A stretch of 64,000 nt of DNA, from NCBI GenBank assembly GCA_024336345.1, contig JANFOG010000006.1, positions 1,116,001-1,180,000 of the forward strand. The letters run 5' to 3'. Made by a program: the position numbers and the translations under genes. The notes below the pieces were generated by a model. It was not told the origin of the DNA and did no database searches. It saw only the letters and a list, made by a program, of their open reading frames with translations. Every line of letters begins with the position of its first letter. Position 1 is the first letter of the stretch. The DNA is from Mariannaea sp. PMI_226. Lineage: Eukaryota; Ascomycota; Sordariomycetes; Hypocreales; Nectriaceae. Of this stretch, positions 11,361-24,000 are shown piece by piece.

Positions 11361-12967
11361 ATGAAATCAGTACTTCACACCATCACTCTGGCCTTGGGCT
11401 TATGGGGAAGTTCGGCCGATGCTGTCAGCGTAACTTGGACAGATGATTGTAAGCTGATCCCGTATAAACCACTTTTGCTGTCACTAAGAAGATTATAGCC
11501 TCAATAAAAGAGGCTGCTGCTACCATCGCATATGGTCTGGTAGGTTTCTACACCGGTAACAACACTGGTGATATTCCTGGGAACTTGCCAAATCCTTACT
11601 ACTGTAAGCTACAAACGAAACCCGACTAAAAAAAAGCCACCTGCGACTGGCCAGAATGTAATTAACTCTCATTAGGGTGGGAGGCCGGTGCCATGTTCGG
11701 CGCTCTTATTGACTACTGGTGGATGACTGGCGACTCCTCCTACAACGATATCACAATGCAGGCCATGCTTCACCAGGTCGGGCCCGACAATGACTACATG
11801 CCGCCGAACCAGACCCTCACCGAAGGAAACGATGACCAAGGCTTCTGGGCACTGGCTGCCATGTCGGCTGCCGAGCGCAAGTATCCCAACCCACCAAGCG
11901 ACAAACCCCAGTGGCTTGCGCTCGCTCAGGCCGTTTTCAACGAGTATGTCTCCCGCTGGGACACGGCGAACTGCGACGGTGGCATGCGCTGGCAAATCTT
12001 CACCTTCAACGCCGGGTACGGTTACAAGAACTCCATCTCCAATGGGTGCTTCTTCAACCTCGCCGCACGACTCGCGAGGTACACCGGAAACCAGACCTAC
12101 TCCGACTGGGCGACGAAGGTCTGGGATTGGGAAACGCAGATCGGCCTGCTGAACAACTCCAAGGTCTACGACGGCGCGACGATTGGCGATAACAATTGCG
12201 CCTCTCCCGACACGACGCAGTGGAGCTACAATTCGGCCGTCTTTCTGTACGGGGCCGCCGTCATGTACAACATCACCGAGAACAGCACCTGGCAAGGTCG
12301 TCTGAATGGCTTGCTGGGGGTTGCCACGACCCTTTTTGCCAATAACAGTATCATTTATGAGCAATTCTGTGAGAGAACCAGGCAGTGTAACCTGGATCAG
12401 CAAAGCTTCAAGGGCTACGTTGGTCGCTGGTTGGCGGCCACTATACAAATAGCGCCCTACACCCACGATAAAATCTATCCTGTGCTCCTGGCGACCGCAA
12501 AGGCAGCTGCGGCGGCCTGCACAGGGACTGCCGACTCGTATAGAGGACACCCCGGGACCGCCTGTGGCTACAGCTGGCTTTCTGGCAGTTATGATGGCTT
12601 AATCGGCGTAGGACCTCAGATGAATGCCATGTCAATGGTCATGTACACGCTGATTGACAGAGCAACTGGTCCGTATACTGCCCACTCGGGAGGCACATCC
12701 AAGGGCGACCCCAATGCCGGAAATACCAACTCGAATAACCCCTTGAAGGACGACAAGCCCATCACGCGGGCGGATAAGGCTGGCGCGATCATTTTGACTA
12801 TCTTAGTGACAGCCGGCCTGGTGGGAGGAACATATTTCGTGTTGAGCGATGAAGACCCGGTCGTCGTACCGGGCAGAGCGGACAACGCGGGCAGAGTGGA
12901 CGGAAGTTCGGCTCCGGCTGCGGCTCCGGCTGTGGCTGTGCCTGGCACTGACGGCGTTTCTGGATAA
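11361..12967 (+). CDS. GH76 alpha-1,6-mannanase-like protein (DFG5/DCW1 type), membrane anchored
   Basis: Family 76 proteins act at the plasma membrane/cell wall, where DFG5/DCW1 process GPI glycans to link mannoproteins to the wall. Exons 11361-11448, 11499-11603 and 11676-12967 give 494 residues; an ATG three codons upstream (11352) is an alternative start. Residues 1-20 (MKSVLHTITLALGLWGSSAD) form a signal peptide. The catalytic Asp pair is in EGNDDQGFW near residue 117; NCDGGMRWQIF is another family block, and several NxS/T glycosylation sites occur. Near residues 432-454 a hydrophobic segment (AGAIILTILVTAGLVGGTY) is followed by a tail of about 40 residues with acidic and Ala/Pro/Val-rich parts. 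That arrangement suggests a single-pass membrane anchor rather than a GPI signal, which would end in the hydrophobic stretch. Confidence 0.92.
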
Positions 12968-13344
12968 CAAGGGACAAGGGGAAGAGAGAGAAGGCTCCTT
13001 TGACTTGATACCTATTGTTTTTTTTATTGCAAGGCATTACGAATTTCGTTTCTTCCTTTTTCCCTATCTTCCGGGATTGGCTATTCTGGCATACATCACT
13101 CCTATACCAAGCGCTGGCTTTTCGAGATATTTGTTCACGACTGTTCTCAAGAGAGGGTAAATAACTTCATCTTCCGATTGTACATACGATATATAGATAG
13201 GAAAGATTCTATTACCCCAATGAAACCTCAAATCACCCAATAACATCGCTACCCATGATATACTAAAAAGTGACCAAATCTGCAGAGCTCGCTGTCATGC
13301 TACGGAAACCCAACTTCCAACGCTAATGGAGATTTGCTTCAAAT
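12968..13344. other. Convergent 3' intergenic
   Basis: A 377-bp interval between the stop codons of the GH76 and DUF4188 genes, expected to hold both 3' UTRs. Nothing else is recognisable. Confidence 0.5.
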
Positions 13345-14285
13345 TTAATGATCCTCTTTAATCATACCGTTTTCATCCCTTGCCATCCTTGAGTACTGAG
13401 TTTTCAACGCCGGAGTGTTGGCATTGACAAGTGCGTTGGCCCAACGGGGCTCCTCGCCCTCCTTTGACAGCTTGATGGCCGACCTGCCCAGGAGGATCGG
13501 TCGGCAGTTGAGGTAGACTGTCTCATATGACTTGGCAGGCACAACGTAGGTCTCGTGGAAAACACCAATGTGCTCATGCTTGTGTGCGTTCAGCCAGTCC
13601 CAAGCCTCGCGATGCAAGGGTTCGTGAGCGAAGCGGTGCAGACCTTCAACATCGCGGAAGAACATGGTCAGAACGCTTGTATTGTTGCTTGTGCGCTCAT
13701 CACCCCTCCAAGCTGAGACGCTGAGCAGGCCAAGTTCCTCGCGGCGATCCAGGAGCTGCTTGTGCATGGTTTGGAAGTATTGGCCTACCTCCTTGACGCC
13801 GGGGGCCATGAAGCCGAGAGGATGGTTGGACTGCGAGCCAATGTTGAAGACGACGACGGTGCCTTCGGCAGGGTCAGAGCTGAAATGGCCGGTGGATGCG
13901 GTGGCGGCAGAAGGGATCTGGGCGCTGGCTCGGCCACGGATAACATGTCTTTGAAACTCATTGTCGAGAGGACGGCGAGCTTGGATGATGGTGGTGATGA
14001 TGGAGTTTAGTAGCAGAACAATGGGTGGCACAACGGCCCACCGAGTGGGAATTATGAGACACAGAATGGCTTGAAATAGGGCGCCAATAAGGAGGGTGGT
14101 ATGGAATTTAAAGACATCTTTGTAGAAGGCCTGGCATATGCGTGTTAGTTGGATGTAAGTCAGTGTAGGGCAATCAGCATTTGCTGATGGGAAGGATGAT
14201 GTCGTACATAAGTTTTCTCAGTTGCCTTAAATTGAAGAGGGAAATTGGTCAGAGCCAACTTGGGGGTGAACTCGGAACGGTGCAT
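13345..14285 (-). CDS. DUF4188-family membrane-associated protein
   Basis: Exon 1 is 14208-14285 (protein begins MHRSEFTPKLALTNF), intron 14131-14207 (77 bp, GTACGA donor, CTAAC branch, CAG acceptor), exon 2 is 13345-14130, giving 287 residues. Two hydrophobic segments lie at about residues 37-75 (HTTLLIGALFQAILCLIIP, then VVPPIVLLLNSIITTII). The rest matches the ascomycete DUF4188 pattern: GVKEVGQYFQTMHKQLL, then LTMFFRDVEGLHRFAHEPLHREAWDW in pieces, and HIGVFHETYVVPAKSYETVY. The fold is usually predicted as a dimeric alpha/beta-barrel monooxygenase-like domain; no catalytic activity can be claimed. Family call is fairly confident, function unknown. Confidence 0.82.
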
Positions 14286-16825
14286 TTTGGTTGATACCGG
14301 TCGAATGAGTGTTGGTGGTGGTGATATTATGTAGTCGCGTTGATCAGTGTCAGGATTTGCCGTGTTGATTAATTATTGGGTAGTTCGTGATCTCTGTTGA
14401 CTAGTGAGAGAAGCGAAATGTGAATGATCGTGTCATTGAGTTAAAGATCCAATGATGATATATATATGTGAGAATTAACCATGGAAAACCATTTACAAAC
14501 TTATTATAAAGCCCGATACCTTACACATTTGGCCCAAGATGCCGTCATCGTAACTATTTAAGCCCGTCCGTTCCCGCTAAGATCAAATGCGAGAGAGAAT
14601 CCGACGAATGGGGGCAGCTTAGCAAATCCCAGTTTGGCAGTGCACGTGACTGATCGCCCTTCGCACTCGCATTTGCAACCCGAATATTGTTAAAGTGCCA
14701 ACTAAGCGGCGCCTGAAGTCTGCTTACGCTAGACCAATCAACCATTGGCAGTGAGAATATGGACTTCGGGGCCTTTTTTTTTTCAACCCTTTGTATTTGC
14801 GTGCAACGCTGCGGGGTGTCATCTACGGCGCGGAGCGCTTTTTCGGAGTCGCGTTCATCCGTCGGAGGAGAGACACCCGTTTGGATTAAGTGATTATTGA
14901 TGATGCTTTTCGGTGCGAGACATACGGATGCGATTACTTTGGTGCCAACGATAGTCCCGGCACTTTTGTGTGTGCTCTCTGCTATACGCCCAGATTCATT
15001 ATTTTATTCCAAATCACATTCACATCCAGCTTCTTCGAATTCCGTATTCCGGTCAGACTCGCTTACAAGTGGTCAGAAAAGCCGACAACGAACCACTATG
15101 ACTGACATCACAGAGGGGGGAGGGGAGGAGAGGGCCGGGAGGAACCGCACAGTCGGCAGATTGCCGAATGTCAGAAGATCACCATCCAATATCTCGCACC
15201 CTCAGTCGACAATCTGCGCTTGTGCAGCTTTTGTTTTGTACATGATCACTCCGTACATCAACTGCAGTAGGGTTCAGATTGCATTTTGCAGGCAAGGCAT
15301 GAATGCATGCAAGGTGTGGGTGTGTGGTGCTTTTGGCTGATGCCCGCTGGAACCACCTCTCATGCAGCCACTTTCTAGGGTCGTCGCCCACGCCCACGCC
15401 TGCGCCCACACACACTTTCTCATCGTTGCCTAGCTGATGAAGCAACTTGTCATGTTTATGTTGAGGATCTTATTGTTTTTTTTTTTGTTATTTTATTATT
15501 ATTTTTATTTTCTCTTTTATTTTTATTTAGTCAACAATCGTATATCCATACGCCCTTCACTCCCCTTCTAGCATCGTTCGATCGAACAATACTCCGTACC
15601 ACAACTTACAACAATATTAACTCACTTACCTACCGATTATTCGAATACACCCAGCTATTCCCCTCATTTCATGCCCTCTTATTATCAACCCATCCTGCTC
15701 CTCTTTCCCCTCTTCATACTGTAGACCACAACATTTCCTCATTCCACACAGCCCATTCTGAGAGTCACCTGGGCCAACGCACACCGCTGCTTTCCTTCAG
15801 CTTCCCACATTGATCCTACTCTCCACATTCCTCCTCCATCCGTCAAGTGTCTTTTGTCTCCGGTGCTGTGCCCATTGTTCTCCTCTTCCTCCCGCTCCTC
15901 CCGCAAGTTCGCACTCGCATCCACTCGCCACCACCGAATGTTCACTTTGTTCTGACCCCTCCTCTCCTCTTCTCTCTCCCCACTTTCATACGCCTCTGTA
16001 CCAGCCTGAGTCTGGCACACCCTACTGCACCTGGAAGCCCATCGTCTAGGTAACTGGCGCTTACTCCTCTTCTACTTCACTGAGTTCTCAGGGATTAGGT
16101 TGCATATTTATTACGATTCCACAAAAAGAAGGCATCCTTGGCTTGCTCTTCTCAACAAAAGACAGTTAGGGTTTATAATAAATGGACACCAAGTCCTATA
16201 GTTATACACGTAGTCACCAATCAGCATGTTTTATTTTTAAACCAAACAAAATGGTACTGGGGTGTTTGCTGCAAGGATGACGTTGTCGACGTTGTCGACG
16301 TTTCCCACTGATGCCGTCACCGCCGCGACCCTACCACAAGACGGGATTCAATCAATATTATTATACACCACCAAATCCTATTGAATATTTCTATATCTTG
16401 TTTTTTTCTCTCTCGAACTAATAAATATAAGTATGTAGTTTTCCTAGCTAGCTATTTCGAATTCAGACTCAGAATCCAATGATTCTTCAGCCATCACTCA
16501 TGATAAGGTAGTTTATTCATTATCATTATCCCAACACCAAGATAATAACTGCGTGCAGCGTGCCTGCACTCTTCTCTGAAACATCCAACAAAGTTGTAAA
16601 CAAAAGGAATAAAAAATAATGCGTTGGCCAATGTATAGTCCGAGACCAGCAAAAAACGTAAACACCTCGCCATAGCCGCCGAATCTTCGCCGCCTTAAAA
16701 ATGCCGATCTGTATCCATACTTTTTTGACTTGTCCGTCCAGATCGATAAAACCGTGTTTAAAATGAAGGGTTGCGCCGTGAGAAATCGAGATGTTGCCAT
16801 CATTGTTCGTTTATACGCTGTTCTC
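14286..16825. other. Intergenic 2.5 kb: DUF4188 promoter and 3' flank of DUF4048 gene
   Basis: No gene is supported. CT-rich DNA (15660-16060) and T runs (15475-15530) stand out, plus a tandem ACGTTGTCG repeat at 16280-16302. Short open frames in the CT-rich part translate to Ser/Pro/Leu low-complexity sequence only. Confidence 0.5.
16280..16302. repeat. Tandem ACGTTGTCG repeat
   Basis: Two and a half copies of the nonamer ACGTTGTCG. It contains overlapping palindromic GTCGAC sites. Function unknown. Confidence 0.6.
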
Positions 16826-18454
16826 CTAATCCCGAAAATTGGGCTGACGTTGGGAAAGGGGTTCAGAGAGGGATTTTTCCCATTCGTCCATCAGGTTGGT
16901 TGCAGTTCGCTTGATGCTGCTGGGTGTAAGTCGGTTGACCATGTTGGGTAAGATCTCCTCGAGCTTGGGCGAGAGGAGAGGAGTGTCGAATCCAGTCGAC
17001 TTCTGCTTTCTATACGTCAAACATTAGTACTTACTTTTTTTCTTATACAGCCCAAAGGGAAGCTTGACTTACGAAGGTGTTGTGTTTTGAGACTCTTCAT
17101 CGGGGATGTCATCGATACTGCTGCCCATGGTTGAGCCGCTCCAGCGGGATGTCTTGGAAGACGATGGCGATTCCCAGTTCGACCAGTCATTATCATCAAG
17201 TGCGTCAACCGCAAGTGGGGTCCAAGAGAAATGCTTCGTCTTGCCCTTTGGCTTTTCTTGCTTCTCCTTCACAACAGTTTCGGCCTTGTTGCTTGGGGTT
17301 GGTGTTGACTCAACCGAGTGAGGTGGCTCAAACACTGTGCTCACCTTGGGGCGTAAAGGATGACTAGGTCTAATAGTGTCCTGGTTCGTCGAGTCGCGAT
17401 TTGCACCATTACGCTGTTCAGATGAAGTTGAACGTGTGTTCTGGCCGTTGATAGGTTCGTCTCCGACAGTGATTTGGCGTATGTCTTCTACAAAAGCGCG
17501 GAGGCCGAGCTTGAAGTCCTCTACGAGTTGGGGGACACCGGGAACATTCACCCCGGTGAGGTTTTGTTGAGTCCGTGGTTGCCAGGAAGCCCGCTTCGAC
17601 AAATTGGGGTTGGTTAGTTGAGCGGCCCGGCGCTCAATGCTGGGTAATTGAACAGATTCCTGATCTGGTTGCTCGTCATGAAGTGAGAACCCCGAATCTT
17701 TCGCCGGCGAAAGAAGTGACAAGGTTCTTGTGTGGCCACCTTTGAAGACCTTTCGTCGGCTTTGAGGAGTCGTTGCCTGACTTTGGGTCTGCTGGAGTAG
17801 TTTTCGTCGTTCGGAATCCAGGCTGCGTCTTGCCGCGGCCGACTCGTCGTTAGAAGAAGCAGCGGCTGTAGAGCGTGTTGTAGTGGCGGATTTCATCCCA
17901 GCTCTCTTGTGTGCTGCATCTTTTGCGGACCATTTCTTCTTGAGCAAGTTGAGGTCCGCTTCAGCCCGCGCTAATTCCTCCCTCAGCTCTAATACCCGCC
18001 TCTCCTGGGCGGCAATGGCAATAATAAATTCATTTGCGTCTGAGGGCGAAGCGGCGGTTGAATCGATAGGTGTCGGTGGAATGGAGGACTTGGCGGCAGA
18101 CGTGGGAGTTGGTCGTGATGGATCACTTGTCGGAGGAGCAATTGGGAGAGTGAGAGAAAGCCTGTTGACCTGTCGGCACACACTAGATTGAGCTCGTTTA
18201 TGCCCAGGCCTTGCTGGCCCGTCTTCAACGGATGCCGATCGAGAGAGCATCGACGTTGTGGAGGCTACGCTGTTCTGACGAGTGTGTGAGGAATTGAGTT
18301 CGTTCTCCTCGGAATTGAACCCCCTGATGGCGGCTGACATAGGGGAAGTAGTCGGTGCTGTATTGCTATTCAAGGTAGATGCCGGCAGAGCCGTGTCGGC
18401 GGGAGTAGTGTCAGCTACTGAATAGCGGCGACGAGCTTCTAGAGGGGGGGCCAT
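16826..18454 (-). CDS. DUF4048-family protein, Ser/Thr-rich with NDR-kinase-like sites
   Basis: Exon 1 17073-18454 and exon 2 16826-17009 flank a 63-bp intron (GTAAGT donor, GTATAG acceptor) that joins SQNTTPS to KQKSTGFDTPLLSP; the product is 521 residues. The frame is open upstream to 18859, but that part has no domain character, so the ATG at 18454 (MAPPLEARRRYSVAD) was chosen. Most of the protein is predicted disordered and Ser/Thr/Pro-rich; residues about 142-175 (AAQERRVLELREELARAEAD) form a coiled coil; the conserved C-terminus reads LSPKLEEILPNMVNRLTPS and NLMDEWEKSLSEP. Three HxRxxS motifs occur (HTRQNS 57-62, HKRAQS 85-90, HTRTLS 241-246). The molecular role is unknown; a cortical or polarity role would be inference only. 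Confidence 0.8.
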
Positions 18455-21087
18455 GTCGAGGCCAGAGTCAAAATTGTTTGTGAATGAACTGTAACCGACA
18501 ATTATTCGGCGTCTCTGCAAAAGAGTGACTGGAGCACGAAAAGCTCTGCGGCGCCGCTGTCTGGCGGCGGCGACGGCAGGCCTTGTAGCGAGCGCTCTGT
18601 GCTGGGTAGGTCTGAAATGTCGAGAATCGTCAAGGAGAACAAGCGAACAACGATGGGCAACGCAAATTTCAAGGAGGAAGCCGGTCATCAGGGAGCGATG
18701 GTGGCTAAGGAGAGGAAGAGATTCGAAGCGAGGAGCGGGTGGTGTTGCGCATTGGGGTTTGGCGCCGTCACTTTGGTGGTGGAGGCCTGTGGACAGTAGT
18801 GTCTCCAGCGCCTGTCTGCAGTGGCTCTCAGGAACGCCTAAGTTGCTGAGCCAAGCCAATACAAGATTGGGCGGCGGTCTGTAGTGTAACTGCTCTCAGG
18901 CACAGGGTACCGTCATTGGGGAGGAGAACTGGGTAAGCGGGTGCTGGGGAGTTTGGGGACCTGGGTGGCCAGGGGAGTCGTGTTCATCTAGGACAGGGTG
19001 ATGTTATTTTAGGGGGTACATGCGAGGAGAAGGGGGCGACGGGGGTTCGAGTTTAATGGCTGAACTTTGCGAGCTGATAAGGAGCGATAGTATGTAATAA
19101 GAGGGTGTGGATTGGGAGATGAAACGGATGCTCAAAAACCAAGCGAGAATCGTCGATCAGTCATGCCCGCGTTGGGAGGTTGGTGTCACGTTGAATGTTT
19201 GTTGTTTGTGGTTTGCGTGCGGTGTGCGGGTGATCGCGGAGTGGAATGGATGGCCGCAGTGGCGGATGGCCTTGGGGATAAATGAATGAATAAACGAACG
19301 ACTAAGGGATGGATGGAAGTCCTGGGCATCAAGAGAGATTCCGAAAAAGTGACTCGTTGAGAATCACGAGGCCAGGCCTTTGTTTATATCGCCTCGGTAC
19401 CGCCCGTACCCGAATTGTCACTGTCCTTTTTTTGATGCATCCAGGCAATAATAACACACTGAGACGCAATTAAATGGCACCATCAACCCCAACAACCAGC
19501 TGTGTCGGCAGTGGATCGAGCCCTGGTCCCCGTTCCTTAATATTTTATTTTTTTTCCTTTGTCTTTAATAGCGCTCGTGAATGAGTAATTATCGCCTTGG
19601 TGTTCATCTTATTCCTGAGGGTGTATTGATTATTCTCTAGCTCGTCGCCTCCGCATATTTGAGGTTGAGCAGGGTTCTGCTTGGCATGTTGGTTGGTGCT
19701 ATATCATTGTTTGTTTGGTCTCTCATGCCTAACTTGATTCATGGACTGTGCACTTGGTCCTGCAGCCCTTTGGCACTCCCTACAGGCCATCAACATGGGA
19801 GCCTCAGGGGCACTTGATGTGCGTGCGTGTTCTGCCTTGAGATGTTTCTGTATGGGGCGGCGAAAATACAGATTTCTTGAAAGATCGATCCATCAGGGAG
19901 CCGTTGGCCAGCCAAGCCAAGTTCCATCTCGAACGGCTCAGGAAAACGGCTCAATTGGCTCTTTGAGGCTTCCGGTTTTTGGTCACAAATGGGCCTGCAG
20001 GAGCTGCATGAAGGCACCGGGGGGGGTCCAAGAGGTCACTGGGTACACAAACAGCGCAGTTTCTGGGGTGTTGAGAAGGTGAACTACACAACTAGCGTCG
20101 GCTTGGCCAGTGACGATCCTGGATTCCGTGAGGGGTCTGAGAATTGTTCCCACCGCATCTTCCCACAGCAGTTCCCACAGGGGGTCTAGCTCTCCCGCTT
20201 GGGTGGATCGCAGCCTGACGGCAGCAGTTAGTGACTGGTGAGAAGTACACGGTTGCACCCCCAAGGCGATTTTGGTGTGAGAGCAGAGGTGCAGGTGCAG
20301 GAGACCCATCATCAACTAACAGTTAAAGCTGGAACAGTGCATCAACGGCCGACAGACCCCAATTTCCGCCGAAATTAGCAGCCTGCATCGAGGTGTGGCG
20401 GTGTTTCAGCTGCCCTGTGCCCTGTCAATGCGTGGCACCGGTTTTTGATTGTCCGAATCTCTTTTTGGCATCGAAGTCGTTTAGCCACGGTCCAAGGAAA
20501 CCGATCGATCGGAAGAAGGGATGAAGAACAAAGAAGAGAGACAAACACCGAAGTCATACGGCATCGATATATCCCGGCTAGTATCTTATGTAATGCGGCG
20601 CTCTTGTCGTAACGAAAACTAAAAATGTGTGGAAAGCGCCACAGCCAGCACAGCCGCCATCATGTGACTTCCCGTCAGGATCGTGTACCCTACTCTGCCC
20701 TCGTTCCACCTAGTATTGAATGGAGGCACGCCCAGGTTCACGTCAGCCTTCGACGGGTCACACGCGTGACACTGTATTTGACGAATCGAGGCCAACTACG
20801 GCTAATTTCTGTTCGCGAATAGATACATTTCGATTCATCGCAGTTGCTGCCTAGGTCCTCCATTATCTGCATCTGCCTTGGATGCAGTAGCCATTTATTG
20901 ACATGCTCGTCCCTGGCACCAGCCATTACACGAGACCGTATAAAAGGAGTGTTGACTGGTCTTTGTATCGCGAAGTTCGTCGTTGGTGACAATCCCACTC
21001 TCATATCGCATCTTTATATCAGCCTGGGGACTCTTCTTCCGAAGTGTTGCCCGCGAACACTTGAGCATCGACTTGATTGCAGATGCA
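18455..21087. other. Divergent intergenic 2.6 kb between DUF4048 and ligase genes
   Basis: Holds the leaders of both genes. No conserved protein or RNA gene was recognised. The minus-strand frame at 18455-18859 is continuous with the DUF4048 gene but reads as non-family sequence and is treated as 5' UTR. Confidence 0.5.
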
Positions 21088-24000
21088 ATGCCACTCCCCT
21101 TTACTGCGGTCTGCGATCTTCTTGAATCAGCTCACAAGTTGTCGGTTGCTCGCGAAAATAATGCGCATGTTGTGGTGGCCTGGTTTAAAAGGAATCGGGA
21201 TTCCATCAAGGCTCATGATACCAACTTGGCAGCGTTGTTATCAACTCTATTGCCGGATAAAAGAACAGATAGAGTATATTGCATTCAGGCGCGTTCTTTG
21301 GAGAAAATAATTGGGCGGGCGTTTTTTCTTGGATCTTCTCGAATAGCAGAATTAGCTCAATACCGTCAACCTGGGCTTTGTGTTGACTTGGCCGATTGCG
21401 TTGCTCGAGTTTTAACAATCACAGTCAGTGTCCACTCCGCCAAGGACCATCCACCCTCATTGACCTTTACCAGCCAAATCCAGCTTTACACGAGGGACAG
21501 CAAGTTACAGTTGAAGAGATTGATGAGATACTACATTCTCTTGCTGCCGGGGTAAAGTGGAGTTCTCCGGCCATTCGTGCTTCACAATCAACCCTTACTC
21601 CAACCACTCGGGAAGACCTAGAGAAGCTCTATCGTCGGTTTAATGCTATTGAGGCAAAATGGTTCACACGGCTTGTTTTGAAGAATTACAAGCCTTTAGT
21701 CCTCGACCCCCCTCTTGTATACCGACTCTGCGATCCCATCCTACCCTCCGTCCTAAAAATCCATGATGACTTCACCACAGCCATCCATGCCGTCCAGGCC
21801 ACCAGAGGGAGCCATCTTTCCAATTCTGCAGGCAATATGTCTCGGGAACACCTTCTTGGTCTGATCAAGCCCCAGCTTGGTATAAAAGTAGGGAGACAAC
21901 AGTGGCTGAAAGGGCGCAGTATTAAGCATTGCCTAGATATGGGTCGTGGACGAATGAGCGTTGAAGATAAAATAGACGGAGAATATTGCCAAGTACACGT
22001 TGACATCAGCAAAGGCGATCGATGTATTCAAATCTTCTCAAAAAGCGGAAAGGACAGTACGGAAGATAGAGTGACACTTCATGGGTGAGTCTTGAACTTA
22101 GGTCCTCATAGCTCTACTAATTTGGTCCAAGGGCTATCAAAGAATCGTTGCGAGTGGGAAAACTTGACACGAAAATCAAAACAGGTTGTATTTTAGAAGG
22201 CGAGCTGGTTGTGTACGATGATTCAGTAAGTTTTCTTGGCTCTGCCTTCTCAACAACCCCCCCCCCCCCCCCCCTCCATGTTCTAATTTTGTAGCAACAT
22301 AAGATCCTCCCATTCCACAAAATTCGAAAACATGTTGCAAGACGAGGCCGCTTCTTGAACACGGAGCAAGATTCACTGTATGTGATATACATACCCCTTT
22401 CGCTATGATATCATATGCTCACTGCACAGGCCGGGGCCTAATGAGCACTTGATGATAATTTATTATGACATCCTGCTCCTCGACAACCATTCCCTTATCA
22501 ATACACGTCATTCAGAAAGATTCAAGATATTATCTGACTTGATATTCTGTCGGACGGGATGGGCAGAGCTTGTCCATCGCGAAGTCATTGACTTCAACCA
22601 TAGCATGGGCGCTTCCAACCTTCGTAAGGCATTTGCTCGAACAATCCTGAGCAGGAAGGAGGGCCTTGTTCTCCGGGCAGATGACCCATACTTCAACTTT
22701 TCTGATATTCAACGTCCCTTTTCTAGCAGCTGCATCAAACTCAAGAAAGAGTACATTGGAAATTTCGGCGACGTGGGAGACTTTGCCGTTGTTGGGGCTC
22801 GGTACGATGCAGCCAAAGCCCGAGAATATCGAATCCCTGGTCTGAAATGGACTCATTTTTATCTTGGCTGTCTTGACAACCGGGAGCAAGTCAGAACGTG
22901 GGATGCGAAACCTGAGTTTACCGTTGTTAATGTGGTAGAGCTGAATGAGACGATGCTGAGGGACGTTTTTTTCAACGCCCATCACCAGTCAGTTCCGTAT
23001 ACACAGAATGATTATTCTATTCTCCAGCTTGCTCCTGGTGTTGAGCAGGGAGCGCCAATGGACGTGGTCTTCACCACACCTTTGGTTTTTGATCTAAGAT
23101 GCTTCAGCTTCGACAGGGTTGGAAACACAGGGTTCTGGAGCCTGCGGTTCCCAAACGTGACCAAGGTTCACTTCGATCGCGACTTCACTGACGCCGTTTC
23201 GTTCCAGCAGCTTCAGGAGATGGCCAAGGATGCTACCAGTGCCAAAGAGCTCGAAGACAGCCAGGAGAATTTCCAGTGGATCGCAAAGCTAGAAGCAGCA
23301 GATCCCCGAGGTATTGGAGTAGACGCAGTCAGTCAGCTTACCATGACGACGATGCCGACCCCATCACCGCGGCGATCTTCTCAAAGCTCAGTTGTGTCTT
23401 GGAGAGGTATGTCGCCCGTCGTCACAAGAAGGCCTGCCACGGCCCTAGAACCCCAGCGTGCAGCCTCAATTGAAAACCCATCCCATTTTCCAACAAAGTC
23501 GGTTGTTTCCTTTTCCGATTCATCTCAAACAGATGGAAATATTTCTGTCACTCAACCGAAGCCAAAACGTGTTTCCTACTCGGTACAGCTGCAACCATCC
23601 AAACGACAAAAGCCCCAAAAACCTGCGGAGCAAACCAAAGCAATGGAAACTTCCAAACAAACACAGTCACCGCAAATACGCACGCCCTTTGCAGAAATAG
23701 ATGGAAATTCTCAGTGTGACTCGCTTTCGCAGTCAGCCATTTCACGACATGATAGTCAACCGAAACCTGAAATAATTGATCTCACTTCTTCACCCGATAT
23801 CTCTTTCAAGGCTGCTGCCGTTCCTGTGGAGATGCAGCCCAGGCAGATTACTAGAGAAATTTCGCAGATAGAAGATGCTACGGCTCTGAAATCTGTAAAC
23901 AATAAAGAGCAGCAGACGGATTGCGAAGATCAGCGATCGAGAGAATTTGGGGAGACCAAAACGACTCATCAATCTCCCCAAACGGAACCAGCAGAAATCG

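Noticed and set aside
11672..12550. 292-codon minus-strand frame opposite the GH76 gene
   Set aside because: Antisense shadow of a GC-rich coding exon; the plus strand carries the GH76 family motifs and splice sites.
16513..16803. 96-codon minus-strand frame just downstream of the DUF4048 stop
   Set aside because: Lies in the expected 3' UTR and resembles no family.
18455..18859. N-terminal extension of the DUF4048 protein to an upstream ATG
   Set aside because: The frame is open, but the sequence is Cys/His/Arg-rich, unlike the Ser/Thr/Pro-rich body, and the later ATG gives a more typical start. It cannot be fully excluded without transcript data.
21410..21480. Frameshift or pseudogene in the ligase N-terminal region
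   Set aside because: The frame change is explained by a 50-bp intron (21424-21473) with a GTCAGT donor and CAG acceptor, restoring the family sequence TPNP...VTVEEIDE.
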